From the NCBI GenBank assembly GCA_913042065.1, contig CAJWKB010000003.1, forward strand, positions 1 through 44,174: a stretch of 44,174 nucleotides of DNA, in the 5' to 3' direction. The notes beneath the pieces were generated by a model, which made no database searches, was not told the DNA's origin, and saw nothing but the letters and a program-made list of their open reading frames with translations. A program made the translations under genes and the position numbers. The stretch is from an uncultured Alphaproteobacteria bacterium (GTDB lineage Bacteria; Pseudomonadota; Alphaproteobacteria; Puniceispirillales; Puniceispirillaceae). The stretch's first letter is position 1; each line of letters opens with the position of its first letter. Shown in pieces: positions 18,408 through 27,570 of this stretch.

Positions 18408-19403
18408 ATGAGTAGAGGCGAATATCCAGCCACACGAATGCGCCGCAACAGGATGAAGGCATTTTCCCGCCGTCTTGTTGCCGAGAATAGCATCAGCATT
18501 GACGATCTGATCTGGCCCTTATTCGTGATTGAGGGTTCGGACAAAATCGAACCTGTTGGTTCCATGCCTGGCGTCAGCCGCTTGTCGATCGACCATCTCG
18601 TCGAGCAGGCCGGACTTGCTCTTTCCCTCGGCATTCCGGCAATTGCTATTTTCCCCTGCATCGATACGGCGCAAAAGGATGCCGCAGGATCGCTGGCCCG
18701 CGATGATAATAATCTAGTCTGCCGCGCCGTTGCTGCCGTAAAGTCAGCACATCCAAACATTGGCATTATCTGTGATGTTGCGCTTGATCCGTTTACTGAT
18801 CACGGCCATGACGGAGTGCTTGTTGATGGCCAAATTCTCAATGATGAAACTGTCGCGGTTCTGTGCGAACAAGCAGTGCATCAGGCAAATGCTGGCTGTG
18901 ATATAATCGCGCCATCTGATATGATGGACGGACGCATTGGCGCGATCCGGGTTGCCCTTGATAGGGCTGGTCATCAAGATTTGCAGATCATGGCCTATGC
19001 GGCCAAATACGCATCAGGTTTCTATGGGCCGTTCCGTGAAGCCGTCAATGTCTGCAACAAGCTTAGTGCTAGTAGCAAAGCGACCTATCAGATGGACCCG
19101 GCAAATAGCAACGAGGCGCTGCATGAGATTGCGCTTGATTTGGCTGAAGGTGCTGACATCGTTATTATTAAACCGGGAATGCCCTACCTTGATATCCTGC
19201 ACCGTGCGAAAACCGAATTTAGCGTTCCCTGCGTTGCCTATCAGGTTTCAGGGGAATATGCGATGCTTTGCGCCGCCGCCAAAAACGGCTGGCTTGACCG
19301 TGATCGGGTTATGCTAGAGTCCATCCTTGCCTTCAAACGGGCCGGTGCAGATGCAGTTTTGACCTATTTCGCCCCCGAAATCGCCAAAATTTTACAGAAA
19401 TAA
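18408..19403 (+). CDS. hemB: Delta-aminolevulinic acid dehydratase (porphobilinogen synthase)
   Basis: A 331-residue HemB. The two Schiff-base lysines are Lys200 (AYAAKYASGFYGPFREA) and Lys255 (VIIKPGMPYLD). The metal site reads DVALDPFTDHGHDG (about residues 123-136), with aspartates where zinc enzymes have cysteines, so it belongs to the Mg-responsive, zinc-independent class common in Alphaproteobacteria. It joins two 5-aminolevulinate molecules into porphobilinogen for haem, and for the corrin ring where that is made. The ATG at 18408 has GGAG five bases ahead and is divergent from the hydrolase gene. Confidence 0.97.
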   Translation: MSRGEYPATRMRRNRMKAFSRRLVAENSISIDDLIWPLFVIEGSDKIEPVGSMPGVSRLSIDHLVEQAGLALSLGIPAIAIFPCIDTAQKDAAGSLARDDNNLVCRAVAAVKSAHPNIGIICDVALDPFTDHGHDGVLVDGQILNDETVAVLCEQAVHQANAGCDIIAPSDMMDGRIGAIRVALDRAGHQDLQIMAYAAKYASGFYGPFREAVNVCNKLSASSKATYQMDPANSNEALHEIALDLAEGADIVIIKPGMPYLDILHRAKTEFSVPCVAYQVSGEYAMLCAAAKNGWLDRDRVMLESILAFKRAGADAVLTYFAPEIAKILQK

Positions 19404-19426
19404 GCGAACCCAAATCAATTTCTGGC

Positions 19427-19443
19427 TGGTAATGGTATTACCA
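19427..19443. repeat. Perfect 7-base inverted repeat downstream of hemB
   Basis: TGGTAAT-GGT-ATTACCA forms a 7-base palindrome with a three-base centre, 24 bases after the hemB stop. There is no T-run after it. It could be an operator for the next gene or a weak 3' hairpin. The rest of the 189-base gap shows no clear promoter. Confidence 0.35.
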
Positions 19444-19592
19444 ATTCTCAATACTATGTCGCCGCGAAATGGGCAGGAAAAGCGCTCGACACTATAAGCC
19501 TGCCAAAAAATCCCCTATAGTTGCCATCTTGGCTAGAGCTACAGTCATAAGCTTAGAAACCAAAGGTCAGCAATTTGTACCGGAGAGAATTA

Positions 19593-20813
19593 ATGACTGT
19601 TACCGCCGAGAATATCCGCAATGCCGCCAAGTGTCTCGAGGGACAGATCCTGCCCACCCCGTTTGTCGATGCCCCTATGCTATCCCGTACCCTCGGCTGT
19701 GATCTGGTTCTCAAGCTCGAATGTCTGCAACACACCTCATCTTTCAAGGTACGTGGTGCCTATGTCGCTATGAAAGCGCTTGACTCTGGCCAAAGACAGC
19801 GCGGCGTGATCGCTATGTCAGCTGGCAATCACGCGCAAGCTGTTGCCTTTCATGCCCAGCGAATGGGTATTCCCGCGGTTATTGTGATGCCAGCGCAAAC
19901 GCCCTTTGCAAAAGTGGCCCGTACCCGGAGCTTTGGTGCCGAGGTCGTCCTTGAAGGCCGCAATCTGAACGAATGTGAAAGTACCGTTGGTACGCTAATT
20001 GAACAGCGTAAGCTTACACTGATTCACCCCTATGACAATGAATTAGTGATGACTGGGCAGGGAACAGCCGGCCTCGAGATGCTCACTGACAGGCCTGATC
20101 TCGATATTCTGCTGGTGCCAATTGGTGGTGGCGGATTGATTGGCGGCATAGCCACAATTGCCCGCGACATGAGGCCCAATCTAAAAATCTATGGCGTCCA
20201 GACCGAGCTCTATCCGACAATGAAAATGGCCGTTGCAGGCGAGGAAATTGTTTGCGGCGGCGAAACACTTGCCGAGGGAATCGCAGTGAAAAAGCCTGGC
20301 GTAGTTACCAAACCCGTTGTCAACAAACTAGTTGATGACATCCTGTTGGTACATGAACAATCTCTTGAATGGGCGGTTGGCGCGCTTGTGGAACAGCAGC
20401 GTGTCGTCTCGGAAGGTGCTGGCGCTGCCAGTATTGCCGCCGTCTACCAGTATCCAAAACTGTTTTCCAACAAAAATGTAGGCGCTGTGATCTGTGGTGG
20501 CAATATCGACCCTCGCTTACTTGCTTCAATCCTCAACCGAAACATGGCGTCCGATGGTCGGATAGCGCGTTTGCGAATTGATATTTCCGATGAGCCCGGA
20601 ATGTTAGCTGCAATCACTGCGTCCATCGGGCGCTGTGGCGGCAATATTGTCGAAATCTACCACCAGCGCCTCTTCTATGATGTGCCGGCAAAATTGGCAA
20701 AAATTGACGCTGTGATAGAAACCCGCGGGGCAGAGCATGTCGACGAAATTATCGCCGACTTGCGCGCGGCAGCTTTCATAGTCAACCAGCTTGATGACAG
20801 CACCGGCCACTGA
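19593..20813 (+). CDS. ilvA: Threonine dehydratase with ACT domain
   Basis: A 406-residue fold-type II PLP enzyme. The PLP lysine is Lys52 in SSFKVRGA, the SAGNHAQ loop is at 76-82 and the phosphate-binding GGGGLIGG at 178-185. An ACT-like domain follows from about residue 327 (RLRIDISDEPGMLAAI). This matches the approximately 400-residue threonine ammonia-lyases that make 2-oxobutanoate, for isoleucine synthesis or threonine catabolism; the ACT domain suggests feedback control. The ATG at 19593 has GGAGAG five bases upstream and is preferred over a TTG at 19575. A second PLP dehydratase without ACT lies at 35,493. Confidence 0.92.
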   Translation: MTVTAENIRNAAKCLEGQILPTPFVDAPMLSRTLGCDLVLKLECLQHTSSFKVRGAYVAMKALDSGQRQRGVIAMSAGNHAQAVAFHAQRMGIPAVIVMPAQTPFAKVARTRSFGAEVVLEGRNLNECESTVGTLIEQRKLTLIHPYDNELVMTGQGTAGLEMLTDRPDLDILLVPIGGGGLIGGIATIARDMRPNLKIYGVQTELYPTMKMAVAGEEIVCGGETLAEGIAVKKPGVVTKPVVNKLVDDILLVHEQSLEWAVGALVEQQRVVSEGAGAASIAAVYQYPKLFSNKNVGAVICGGNIDPRLLASILNRNMASDGRIARLRIDISDEPGMLAAITASIGRCGGNIVEIYHQRLFYDVPAKLAKIDAVIETRGAEHVDEIIADLRAAAFIVNQLDDSTGH

Positions 20814-20916
20814 CCGACTATCTATCCATCAGTTTACACCCAACGCATATCGCACATCCAGCAGCTGTGAAAGTTTCGATCTTGCCGCTGTTCATGTAAA
20901 CAGGCATCATTGACTT

Positions 20917-21654
20917 ATGGATCAGGACAAACGCCTTCATTTTGCAACCCCTCTCCAGCTCCGCCTGAGCATGAGCAGTGAGTGTCCCTACTTGCCAGGC
21001 AGGACAGAGCAGCGCGTTGCTGTTGACCTCAATGAAAATCCTGCTCGTCACGATCAATTAGCGCGGGCCGGCTTTCGTCGGGTCGAAAACTGGGTCTACA
21101 AACCAGCCTGCCCAGCCTGTAATGCCTGCCTACCATGGAGAGTCGACTGTAACGCCTTTCGGCCAAGTCGCAACATGGCAAGGATATGGCGTACAAACGG
21201 TAACTTAAAACGCTCAATGGCACCAATCCGGCTGGTCGAGGATCATTTCACGCTGTTCGACCGCTACATCACCTCTCGCCATGCTGATGGTCAGATGGCA
21301 CAGATGACCCGCAATGAATTTATTACTATGATTGAAAACAGCCCGATCGAAACATTAATGGTAAATTACTATACATCTGACGAGCGTCTTATCGCCGCGG
21401 TTCTGACCGATGTTCAGGGTGATGGTTTGAGCGCAGTCTATTCCTTTTTCGACCCCGACGAAAATGCACGCTCGCTCGGCACTTTCATCATCCTCGATCT
21501 GATTGACCGCTGCTGTGAGGCAGAACTTCCTTGGCTGTATCTCGGCTATTATGTCGAGAACAGCCAGAAAATGATGTATAAAGCCCGCTTTCAGCCAGCT
21601 GAGGTCTATCGCGAAGGTCGCTGGCAGCCCTATTTAATACCTGATCAACAATAG
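20917..21654 (+). CDS. bpt: Aspartate/glutamate leucyltransferase (Bpt, N-end rule)
   Basis: A 245-residue protein with family landmarks CPYLPGRTEQRVAVDL near residue 24, the cysteine cluster PACPACNACLPWRVD near residue 63, and SRNMARIWRTNGNL. The C-terminal GNAT-like half holds SAVYSFFDPDENARSLG and LYLGYYVENSQKMMYKA. Bacterial Bpt moves Leu from Leu-tRNA to proteins with N-terminal Asp or Glu and so marks them for ClpS/ClpAP. It was long annotated as arginyl-tRNA-protein transferase. The hemB-bpt-parC neighbourhood recurs in Alphaproteobacteria. It converges on parC with an 18-base gap. Confidence 0.93.
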   Translation: MDQDKRLHFATPLQLRLSMSSECPYLPGRTEQRVAVDLNENPARHDQLARAGFRRVENWVYKPACPACNACLPWRVDCNAFRPSRNMARIWRTNGNLKRSMAPIRLVEDHFTLFDRYITSRHADGQMAQMTRNEFITMIENSPIETLMVNYYTSDERLIAAVLTDVQGDGLSAVYSFFDPDENARSLGTFIILDLIDRCCEAELPWLYLGYYVENSQKMMYKARFQPAEVYREGRWQPYLIPDQQ

Positions 21655-21672
21655 TTTGAGGGCAGCTATGCT

Positions 21673-23895
21673 TCAGGTGAAGCGAGCGGGACGCGGAAAG
21701 CCTGTTGGTGGCAATTTGCCAGCGCCACCACGCCGACCTTTCCATGGTTCAAGGTCGGTTTCGGTCCGGGTCCTGCCTCCACCCGCCTGCCACGCAAGCC
21801 CTTTTGCGCTTTCGAAGACAGTCACATCGGCCAATCCGCCGTCCTTAAAACGCTGCAGGATCACCCCGCGGCCACGGGTCATTTCCGGCACCTCTTCGAC
21901 CGCAAAGACAAGCATCTTGCGGTTGACTCCAACCGACGCAACCATGTCACCCTCGACCGAACAACAGGCCACGGCCCGAGAATCACCGGGCACATTGAGC
22001 ACCTGTTTGCCACTGCGGGTCTGCGCCAACGCTGCCTCTGTCTCGACGATGAGGCCATGTCCGGTGCTTGCTGCAACCAACAGCTTTTTGCCATTCGCCC
22101 GCATCAGCCGAACAATATCAATATCTGCCGGTAGATCGACCATCAAACTGACCGGCTCGCCAAAGCCGCGTCCACGCGGCAACTTGTCTCCCGCTAGCGT
22201 GTAGAACCGCCCATTTTCGGCGAACAGTAATATTTTGTCGGTGGTCTCGGCATGCAGGAAAAAGCCCGGGCCGTCACCTTCCTTGTATTTGAATTTAGTA
22301 TCCAGCTCGAGGTGGCCCTTCATAGCCCTGATCCATCCCTTTTCCGAACAGATGACGGTAATTGCCTCGCGCTCGACGAGGATTTCATTTGGATCAAAAT
22401 CAATTTCTGGTGCGACAGCACATTCGGTAAGACGTTTATCTGATTTCATAAAAAAAGATTTTATATTATTGATTTCTTTTGTAATTTTTTTCCATTGTAG
22501 CCCTTCATCGCGTAACAACGCCTCAAGACCTACCTGCTCCGCAATCAGTTTGTCACGCTCTGTGCGGAGCGCCACTTCCTCCAGTCGTCGCAATGACCGC
22601 AGGCGCATATCTAGAATCGCATTGGCCTGGGTTTCCGTCAGTTCAAAACGTTTCATCAATTTTTCGCGCGGATTGTCAGCCTCACGGATGATGACAATCA
22701 CCTCGTCTAAATTAAGGTAGACGATCAGATAACCCTCAAGCACCTCCAAACGGTCGACAATCCTGCTAAGCCGAAACTGCGTGCGGCGCTGCAGTACCAC
22801 GCGGCGATGCGCTAGCCATGCATTCAACGCGCCGCGTAGATCCAGCACACTGGGTCGGCCATTGCCATCGAGTACATTCATATTGAGCGGTACCCGTGTT
22901 TCCAGATCAGACATCTTGAACAGGCTTTCCATCACGATTTCAGCTTCAAGCCGGCGTGATTTTGGTTCCAGAACAATCCGTAAATCTTCTGCCGACTCAT
23001 CACGGATGTCACCAAGGAAGGGCAGTTTCTTCGCCTGCAGCATTTCGGCAAGGCGCTCAATCAACCGCGATTTTTGGACCTGGTAGGGTATCTCGGTAAC
23101 GATGATCTGCCACGCACCGCCCTTTTCTTTTTCTATGGACCATTTTGCCCGCACCCTGAAACCGCCACGGCCTGTAGCATAGGCCTCACGAATTGACGCC
23201 TGCGGTTCGACTATCACGCCGCCCGTAGGGAAATCTGGTCCCTTTACATATCTCAGCAGCGTATCGACCGACACATTTGGATGTTTGATCAGATGCAGCG
23301 AAGCATCGGCCAGCTCGATCACATTATGCGGCGGGATCGACGTGGCCATACCAACGGCAATTCCCTGCGCCCCGTTCGCCAGCAAATTGGGAAATCCAGA
23401 AGGCAATAGGCAGGGTTCTTCCGACTCACCGTCATAAGTCGGCCGAAAATCAACCGCGTCCTCGTCAATGCCGTCGAGCAGAAGCCGGGCCACCTCGGTC
23501 ATGCGGGCTTCGGTGTAGCGCATTGCCGCAGCGTTATCACCGTCGATATTACCAAAATTGCCTTGCCCGTCGACAAGCCGGTAGCGCATCGCAAACTCCT
23601 GGGCAAGTCGCACCATCGCATCATAGATGGCAGCATCACCATGCGGGTGAAATTTACCCATGACATCGCCGACCACACGCGCCGATTTCTTGAACCCTTC
23701 CCCGGGATCAAGTTTCAACTGTCGCATCGCAAACAATAGCCTTCGATGCACTGGTTTCAATCCATCGCGCACATCGGGCAATGACCGCGAGGTAATTGTC
23801 GAAAGCGCATAGGCAAGATAGCGTTCACTCAGCGCTGAGGAAAAACTAGTGTGGACAATCTGCTCGCCAGGATTGGTCTTTACATCATCTGTCAT
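21673..23895 (-). CDS. parC: DNA topoisomerase IV subunit A
   Basis: A 740-residue GyrA/ParC protein. The catalytic tyrosine is Tyr127 in AAMRYTEAR. The length, shorter than GyrA, the absence of a clear GyrA box in the C-terminal blades, and the chromosomal context point to ParC. Topoisomerase IV, with ParE, separates replicated chromosomes. The quinolone-determining segment reads HPHGDAAIYDAMV (residues 83-95), with Ala88 at the E. coli Ser80 position and Asp92 at the Glu84 position. It is the last gene of the rpoZ-to-recO run, about 97 bases after recO. Confidence 0.93.
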   Translation of the reverse strand: MTDDVKTNPGEQIVHTSFSSALSERYLAYALSTITSRSLPDVRDGLKPVHRRLLFAMRQLKLDPGEGFKKSARVVGDVMGKFHPHGDAAIYDAMVRLAQEFAMRYRLVDGQGNFGNIDGDNAAAMRYTEARMTEVARLLLDGIDEDAVDFRPTYDGESEEPCLLPSGFPNLLANGAQGIAVGMATSIPPHNVIELADASLHLIKHPNVSVDTLLRYVKGPDFPTGGVIVEPQASIREAYATGRGGFRVRAKWSIEKEKGGAWQIIVTEIPYQVQKSRLIERLAEMLQAKKLPFLGDIRDESAEDLRIVLEPKSRRLEAEIVMESLFKMSDLETRVPLNMNVLDGNGRPSVLDLRGALNAWLAHRRVVLQRRTQFRLSRIVDRLEVLEGYLIVYLNLDEVIVIIREADNPREKLMKRFELTETQANAILDMRLRSLRRLEEVALRTERDKLIAEQVGLEALLRDEGLQWKKITKEINNIKSFFMKSDKRLTECAVAPEIDFDPNEILVEREAITVICSEKGWIRAMKGHLELDTKFKYKEGDGPGFFLHAETTDKILLFAENGRFYTLAGDKLPRGRGFGEPVSLMVDLPADIDIVRLMRANGKKLLVAASTGHGLIVETEAALAQTRSGKQVLNVPGDSRAVACCSVEGDMVASVGVNRKMLVFAVEEVPEMTRGRGVILQRFKDGGLADVTVFESAKGLAWQAGGGRTRTETDLEPWKGRRGGAGKLPPTGFPRPARFT

Positions 23896-23992
23896 GAATA
23901 GCGTCTCAGGGTCATGCGGGAAGATTTCAGATCACTGCCGACGACATCGCCAATTTTCCGAATATTCAAAAGCCATTAACTTTATATATCGT

Positions 23993-24730
23993 CTAACCAC
24001 CATATATGCCAGTCACGATATCGGCCAAACGTCGCCGTTGCGGTGGAATATCCTGATTATATGCGCCGAAAAGCCGGCGCGCCAGAAAATGCCCGGTGAG
24101 TGACAGGCCGGCATCGTAATCATGCCGGTTGCAGGCAACACCCCCGAGGAATGTGGGAAGCGTCAGCATTCTATTAACAAATCCACCGGCCTGCCCTGCG
24201 GCCACGGCACTTCCTGACCGCGGGCTGACATAGGCTAGCTGATCAGTTGTGCCACTGGCTGCACAGCGGGTAAGATCAAGTTGGAAGCCAGCTGCATTTA
24301 GCAATCCCAGCTCCCACCGAATATAGCCCTCAAGCCAGCGGTTGCTGCTGTCATCGATTGAGATCAGATCAAGCAGGACATTTGTTCCGACAAATAATTC
24401 GGGCTGCGCCTCACGTTCTGGCAGACTGCCATCTAGCAATGCACAGACCGACGAGAGACCAGCCAGCCGCAAAGCATCATCCAACAAAAGCGCTGGAATT
24501 GATTGCACAAGCTCAAGCTGCATCTGGCCCAATTGTTCGGATAAGCGTGCCCGCCAGGCAGCCCGCACCCGGTTACCAGGCTGGAGAACGCCGCGCATGC
24601 GGGACGATGCCCCCCCACGCACCAGTCCAGTATGTCTACCTGCGTCGGCTGTCAGTACGGTCACGACAACGCTTCCTTCACCATGTGGTCGTGTTGACAG
24701 AACCAGCGCGTCAGCCTGCCATTCAGGCAT
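23993..24730 (-). CDS. recO: DNA repair protein RecO
   Basis: A 245-residue RecO. The start MPEWQADALVLSTRPHGEGS gives the N-terminal OB-fold, and GLVRGGASSRMRGVLQPGN near residue 37 is typical. The C-terminal region contains CAASG and the FLARRLFG-type helix. RecO loads RecA onto SSB-coated DNA in the RecFOR pathway. The ATG at 24730 lies inside the last codons of era (overlap eight bases), so translation is probably coupled. An upstream start at 24769 would add 13 unrelated residues. Confidence 0.92.
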   Translation of the reverse strand: MPEWQADALVLSTRPHGEGSVVVTVLTADAGRHTGLVRGGASSRMRGVLQPGNRVRAAWRARLSEQLGQMQLELVQSIPALLLDDALRLAGLSSVCALLDGSLPEREAQPELFVGTNVLLDLISIDDSSNRWLEGYIRWELGLLNAAGFQLDLTRCAASGTTDQLAYVSPRSGSAVAAGQAGGFVNRMLTLPTFLGGVACNRHDYDAGLSLTGHFLARRLFGAYNQDIPPQRRRLADIVTGIYGG

Positions 24731-25661
24731 CGTAATCGAGATCCCACACTGAATAACGCGCCGAGTCATTCATCCAGTCCTTGCGATATTTCACATGGCT
24801 GAACAGATGGATACGCTGGTCAAGCGCCGCCTCTAACTCCTTTCGCGCGGCAGTGCCGATCCGTCTTATCGACTGCCCATTCTTACCCAATATGATGCCG
24901 CGATGCCCCTCGCGGGCGACAAAGATTGACAGATGCACTTCTGCGCTGCCATCCTCACGATCTTCCCAACTGTCCGTCTCGACTGTCAACTGATAAGGCA
25001 GTTCCTGATGCAGATTCAAAAACAGCTTTTCGCGCAGGATTTCCGCCGCTAGTAGCCGCAACGGCATATCCGACAGATCGCAGGGATCGAACAGATAAGG
25101 GCTTATCGGCATTTTTTCTGCAAGCCAGCCCTTCAGATCATCAATGCCATTGCGGGTTTCGGCTGACACCATGAAAATTTTCTCGAACTTATACAGTTCT
25201 GCCATCTCGCTGGCGCGTGACAGCAGTCGTTTGTGCGGCGCCAAATCGATCTTGTTCAGCACCAGCGAGGCAGGCCGACCACTCTCGGCCAGCTTTTCAA
25301 TAATTTTGAGCGTATCCCCATCCGGCTCGCGCCGCGCGCAATCATGGACCAGTAGAAGCACGTCACCGTCTTCAGCGCCCTGCCAGGCGGCATTGACCAT
25401 GGCCCTGTCCAACCGCCGTTTGGGTGTAAAAATGCCCGGGGTATCAACAAAAATGATCTGGGCTGCATCATGCATGGTAATACCCCGGATGCGGCTTCGC
25501 GTGGTCTGCACCTTTGGCGTCACGATTGACACCTTCTGACCGATCATAACATTCATCAGTGTTGATTTGCCAGCATTGGGCGCTCCGATCAACGAAGCAA
25601 ACCCGGCTTGCGTGGGATCGGCCGGGGTCGCATCCTGCAGATTTATGCCGTCACCGTTCAT
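24723..25661 (-). CDS. era: GTPase Era
   Basis: A 312-residue protein. G1 is GAPNAGKS (residues 26-33), G3 DTPG (73-76) and G4 NKID (136-139). The C-terminal KH domain contains the GKNGQSIRRIG RNA-binding loop. Era binds the 3' end of 16S rRNA and checks 30S assembly. Its ATG overlaps the rnc stop (TAATG), and its end overlaps recO; rnc-era-recO is a widely conserved order. Confidence 0.97.
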   Translation of the reverse strand: MNGDGINLQDATPADPTQAGFASLIGAPNAGKSTLMNVMIGQKVSIVTPKVQTTRSRIRGITMHDAAQIIFVDTPGIFTPKRRLDRAMVNAAWQGAEDGDVLLLVHDCARREPDGDTLKIIEKLAESGRPASLVLNKIDLAPHKRLLSRASEMAELYKFEKIFMVSAETRNGIDDLKGWLAEKMPISPYLFDPCDLSDMPLRLLAAEILREKLFLNLHQELPYQLTVETDSWEDREDGSAEVHLSIFVAREGHRGIILGKNGQSIRRIGTAARKELEAALDQRIHLFSHVKYRKDWMNDSARYSVWDLDYDA

Positions 25662-26383
25662 TATCCCGTCTTTCCTTTTTCCTGTTGCGGTACTGTAATT
25701 AGCTGTTCAAGCAACATAGATGCTGCCTGCTGTTCAGCTAATTTGCGATTGCCAGCCGTTGCCGACACCGGCACCATTCCATCGAGCTGAACCTCGTAGG
25801 TCATTTGCGGCGCGTGGTCAGGTCCTGTCCGTTCAACCAGTCGGTATTTCGGCAGGTCAAGCCCGCGTTCCATTGCCACTTCCTGTAGGCGGGATTTGGC
25901 GTCTTTCTCACGATGGCTGATTGGCCCGGTTTCAAACGACCAATATCTGCGAATAAAGCTCTCCGCGGCGTGGATACCGGCATCAAGATACAGTGCAGCG
26001 ATTAAGCTTTCGACAACATCCGAGAGGATCGAGTCATTCTGGCTGACATCCATTCCTGTTTGCGCCCTGATAAGAGGTGCAAGGTCAATTTCACGGGCAA
26101 TTTCAACGAGAGCTGATTGCCGGGCCAACGCATGCAGCCGCAGCGACAACTGCCCTTCATCATCATCCGGACAGGAATGGAAATATTCGTTTGCGAGAAC
26201 CAGGCCGAGCACCCTGTCGCCAAGAAATTCCAGCCGTTCATAATCTTGCCCTGTTGAGGCGCTAGCATGGGTCAGTGCCACCTGCACAAGACCTCTATTT
26301 CTGAATACATGCCCAAGCGCCACCTCAAGCCGGTCCTGGCACTTCTCGTCCCCGGATTTCTCCCTGCTACGGCTCCGCGTCAA
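25661..26383 (-). CDS. rnc: Ribonuclease III
   Basis: An RNase III of about 240 residues. The catalytic signature is YERLEFLGDRVLGLVLA, the second acidic cluster is VVESLIAALYLDAG, and a C-terminal double-stranded RNA-binding domain follows (about residues 160-230). It cleaves double-stranded RNA, including the rRNA precursor. The proposed start is a TTG at 26383 overlapping the lepB stop, with GGAG about ten bases upstream. An ATG at 26434 would add 17 residues that merely read through the lepB end. The start is the least certain point. Confidence 0.94.
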   Translation of the reverse strand: MTRSRSREKSGDEKCQDRLEVALGHVFRNRGLVQVALTHASASTGQDYERLEFLGDRVLGLVLANEYFHSCPDDDEGQLSLRLHALARQSALVEIAREIDLAPLIRAQTGMDVSQNDSILSDVVESLIAALYLDAGIHAAESFIRRYWSFETGPISHREKDAKSRLQEVAMERGLDLPKYRLVERTGPDHAPQMTYEVQLDGMVPVSATAGNRKLAEQQAASMLLEQLITVPQQEKGKTG

Positions 26384-27114
26384 GTGATTCGGTCTCCCAA
26401 CCGCCCATAACGAATAGCAAAGGGCCATTTCCAAATTTCCCAGATCCGCGCACTGCTGTTATGGCTGTAGAACAGCCGTTGTGCCTTTCCAATTAAATTC
26501 TGCGCCGGCACCATGCCAACTGCGGATGTTCGGCTGTCACGTGAATTGTCACGATTATCACCCATCATAAAATAATGTCCGGGCAATACCGTAAACATTA
26601 CGGTATCATCAAGGCTGCCCCGATCGCCCATCTCCTGGATTAGATGTGTCCGTCCGCTAGGCAATGTCTCCTGATAAACGCTATAGGACATTACAGAGAC
26701 ACCATTGGTTGCCGTTCCCTCGCCCACGTGTCGGCGCTCGACGGCCGTACCATTAATGTGGAGGATACCACCCTTGACCTGTATCCGGTCACCCGGCAAG
26801 CCAACAATCCGTTTGATAAAGGTTATAGATGTCTTGTTTGGCTGGCGGAACACGGCGATATCGCCACGTTCTGGCAGGCTCTCTGCAATCCGCCCATCAA
26901 ACGCGATTAGCCCAAGCGGAAAGGAGTAGCGGGAATAACCATAACTGTATTTGGAAACGAAGAGATAATCACCAACAAGTAGTGTCGGCATCATCGATCC
27001 AGAAGGGATATTGAACGGCTCAAACAAAAATGAACGAAAGCCAATGGCGATCAGCCCGGCAACGCATATGGTGCGTAATGGCTCGAATCTGCTCTCTTTT
27101 TTCTTAACGCTCAT
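26380..27114 (-). CDS. lepB: Signal peptidase I
   Basis: A 244-residue type I signal peptidase. One N-terminal membrane helix (about residues 13-31) is followed by the catalytic Ser40 in IPSGSMMPTL and Lys101 in FIKRIVGLPGD. Box E, GDNRDNSRDSR, is near residue 177. It removes signal peptides from exported proteins at the outer face of the inner membrane. Its ATG overlaps the acpS stop by four bases (ATGA). Confidence 0.96.
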   Translation of the reverse strand: MSVKKKESRFEPLRTICVAGLIAIGFRSFLFEPFNIPSGSMMPTLLVGDYLFVSKYSYGYSRYSFPLGLIAFDGRIAESLPERGDIAVFRQPNKTSITFIKRIVGLPGDRIQVKGGILHINGTAVERRHVGEGTATNGVSVMSYSVYQETLPSGRTHLIQEMGDRGSLDDTVMFTVLPGHYFMMGDNRDNSRDSRTSAVGMVPAQNLIGKAQRLFYSHNSSARIWEIWKWPFAIRYGRLGDRIT

Positions 27115-27542
27115 CTTCCAGTTCCACCTAATTCTTGCGGCCCGTTTGACGGCCCTGCTGAGATAACCACAAAAGCCACCGCATAGGGTGGCTCGTCACT
27201 TAATGACAGATTTACCGAGGCCTTATACCCGTCGGGGGTGACCGCCTCAAGCGCCCTTTTGCACGGGCCGGACAAAGTCAGAACCGGTGCACCACCGGCA
27301 GCGCTCAAAATTTCTGCGTCATGCCAGCCAAATCCGGCCACCGGGGCGGCCGACAGCGCCTTGTAAACAGCTTCCTTAGCGGCAAACCGCTTGGCAAAGA
27401 AAAGGCTTTCATCGGACCGGCTACCAGCGAGAGCAACTTCGGCTTCAGTAAAAATCCGCGCGCGAAACCGGTCATTGAATTTCTTCAACGCCGCCGCAAT
27501 CCGCCGCGCGTCGCAAATGTCGGTACCCACGCCAATTATCAA
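27111..27542 (-). CDS. acpS: Holo-[acyl-carrier-protein] synthase
   Basis: Reading from a TTG at 27542, the product (about 143 residues) begins MIIGVGTDICDARRI, the canonical AcpS start with the Mg-binding Asp8. The second signature, FAAKEAVYKAL, holds the catalytic Glu. AcpS moves 4'-phosphopantetheine from CoA to ACP. AGGG lies about nine bases before the TTG. A GTG at 27578 would add 12 residues not seen in the family and overlap pdxJ. pdxJ-acpS-lepB is a conserved proteobacterial order. Confidence 0.9.
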   Translation of the reverse strand: MIIGVGTDICDARRIAAALKKFNDRFRARIFTEAEVALAGSRSDESLFFAKRFAAKEAVYKALSAAPVAGFGWHDAEILSAAGGAPVLTLSGPCKRALEAVTPDGYKASVNLSLSDEPPYAVAFVVISAGPSNGPQELGGTGR

Positions 27543-27570
27543 AGTGAAGAACCCTGCTTTCTGCCCTGTT

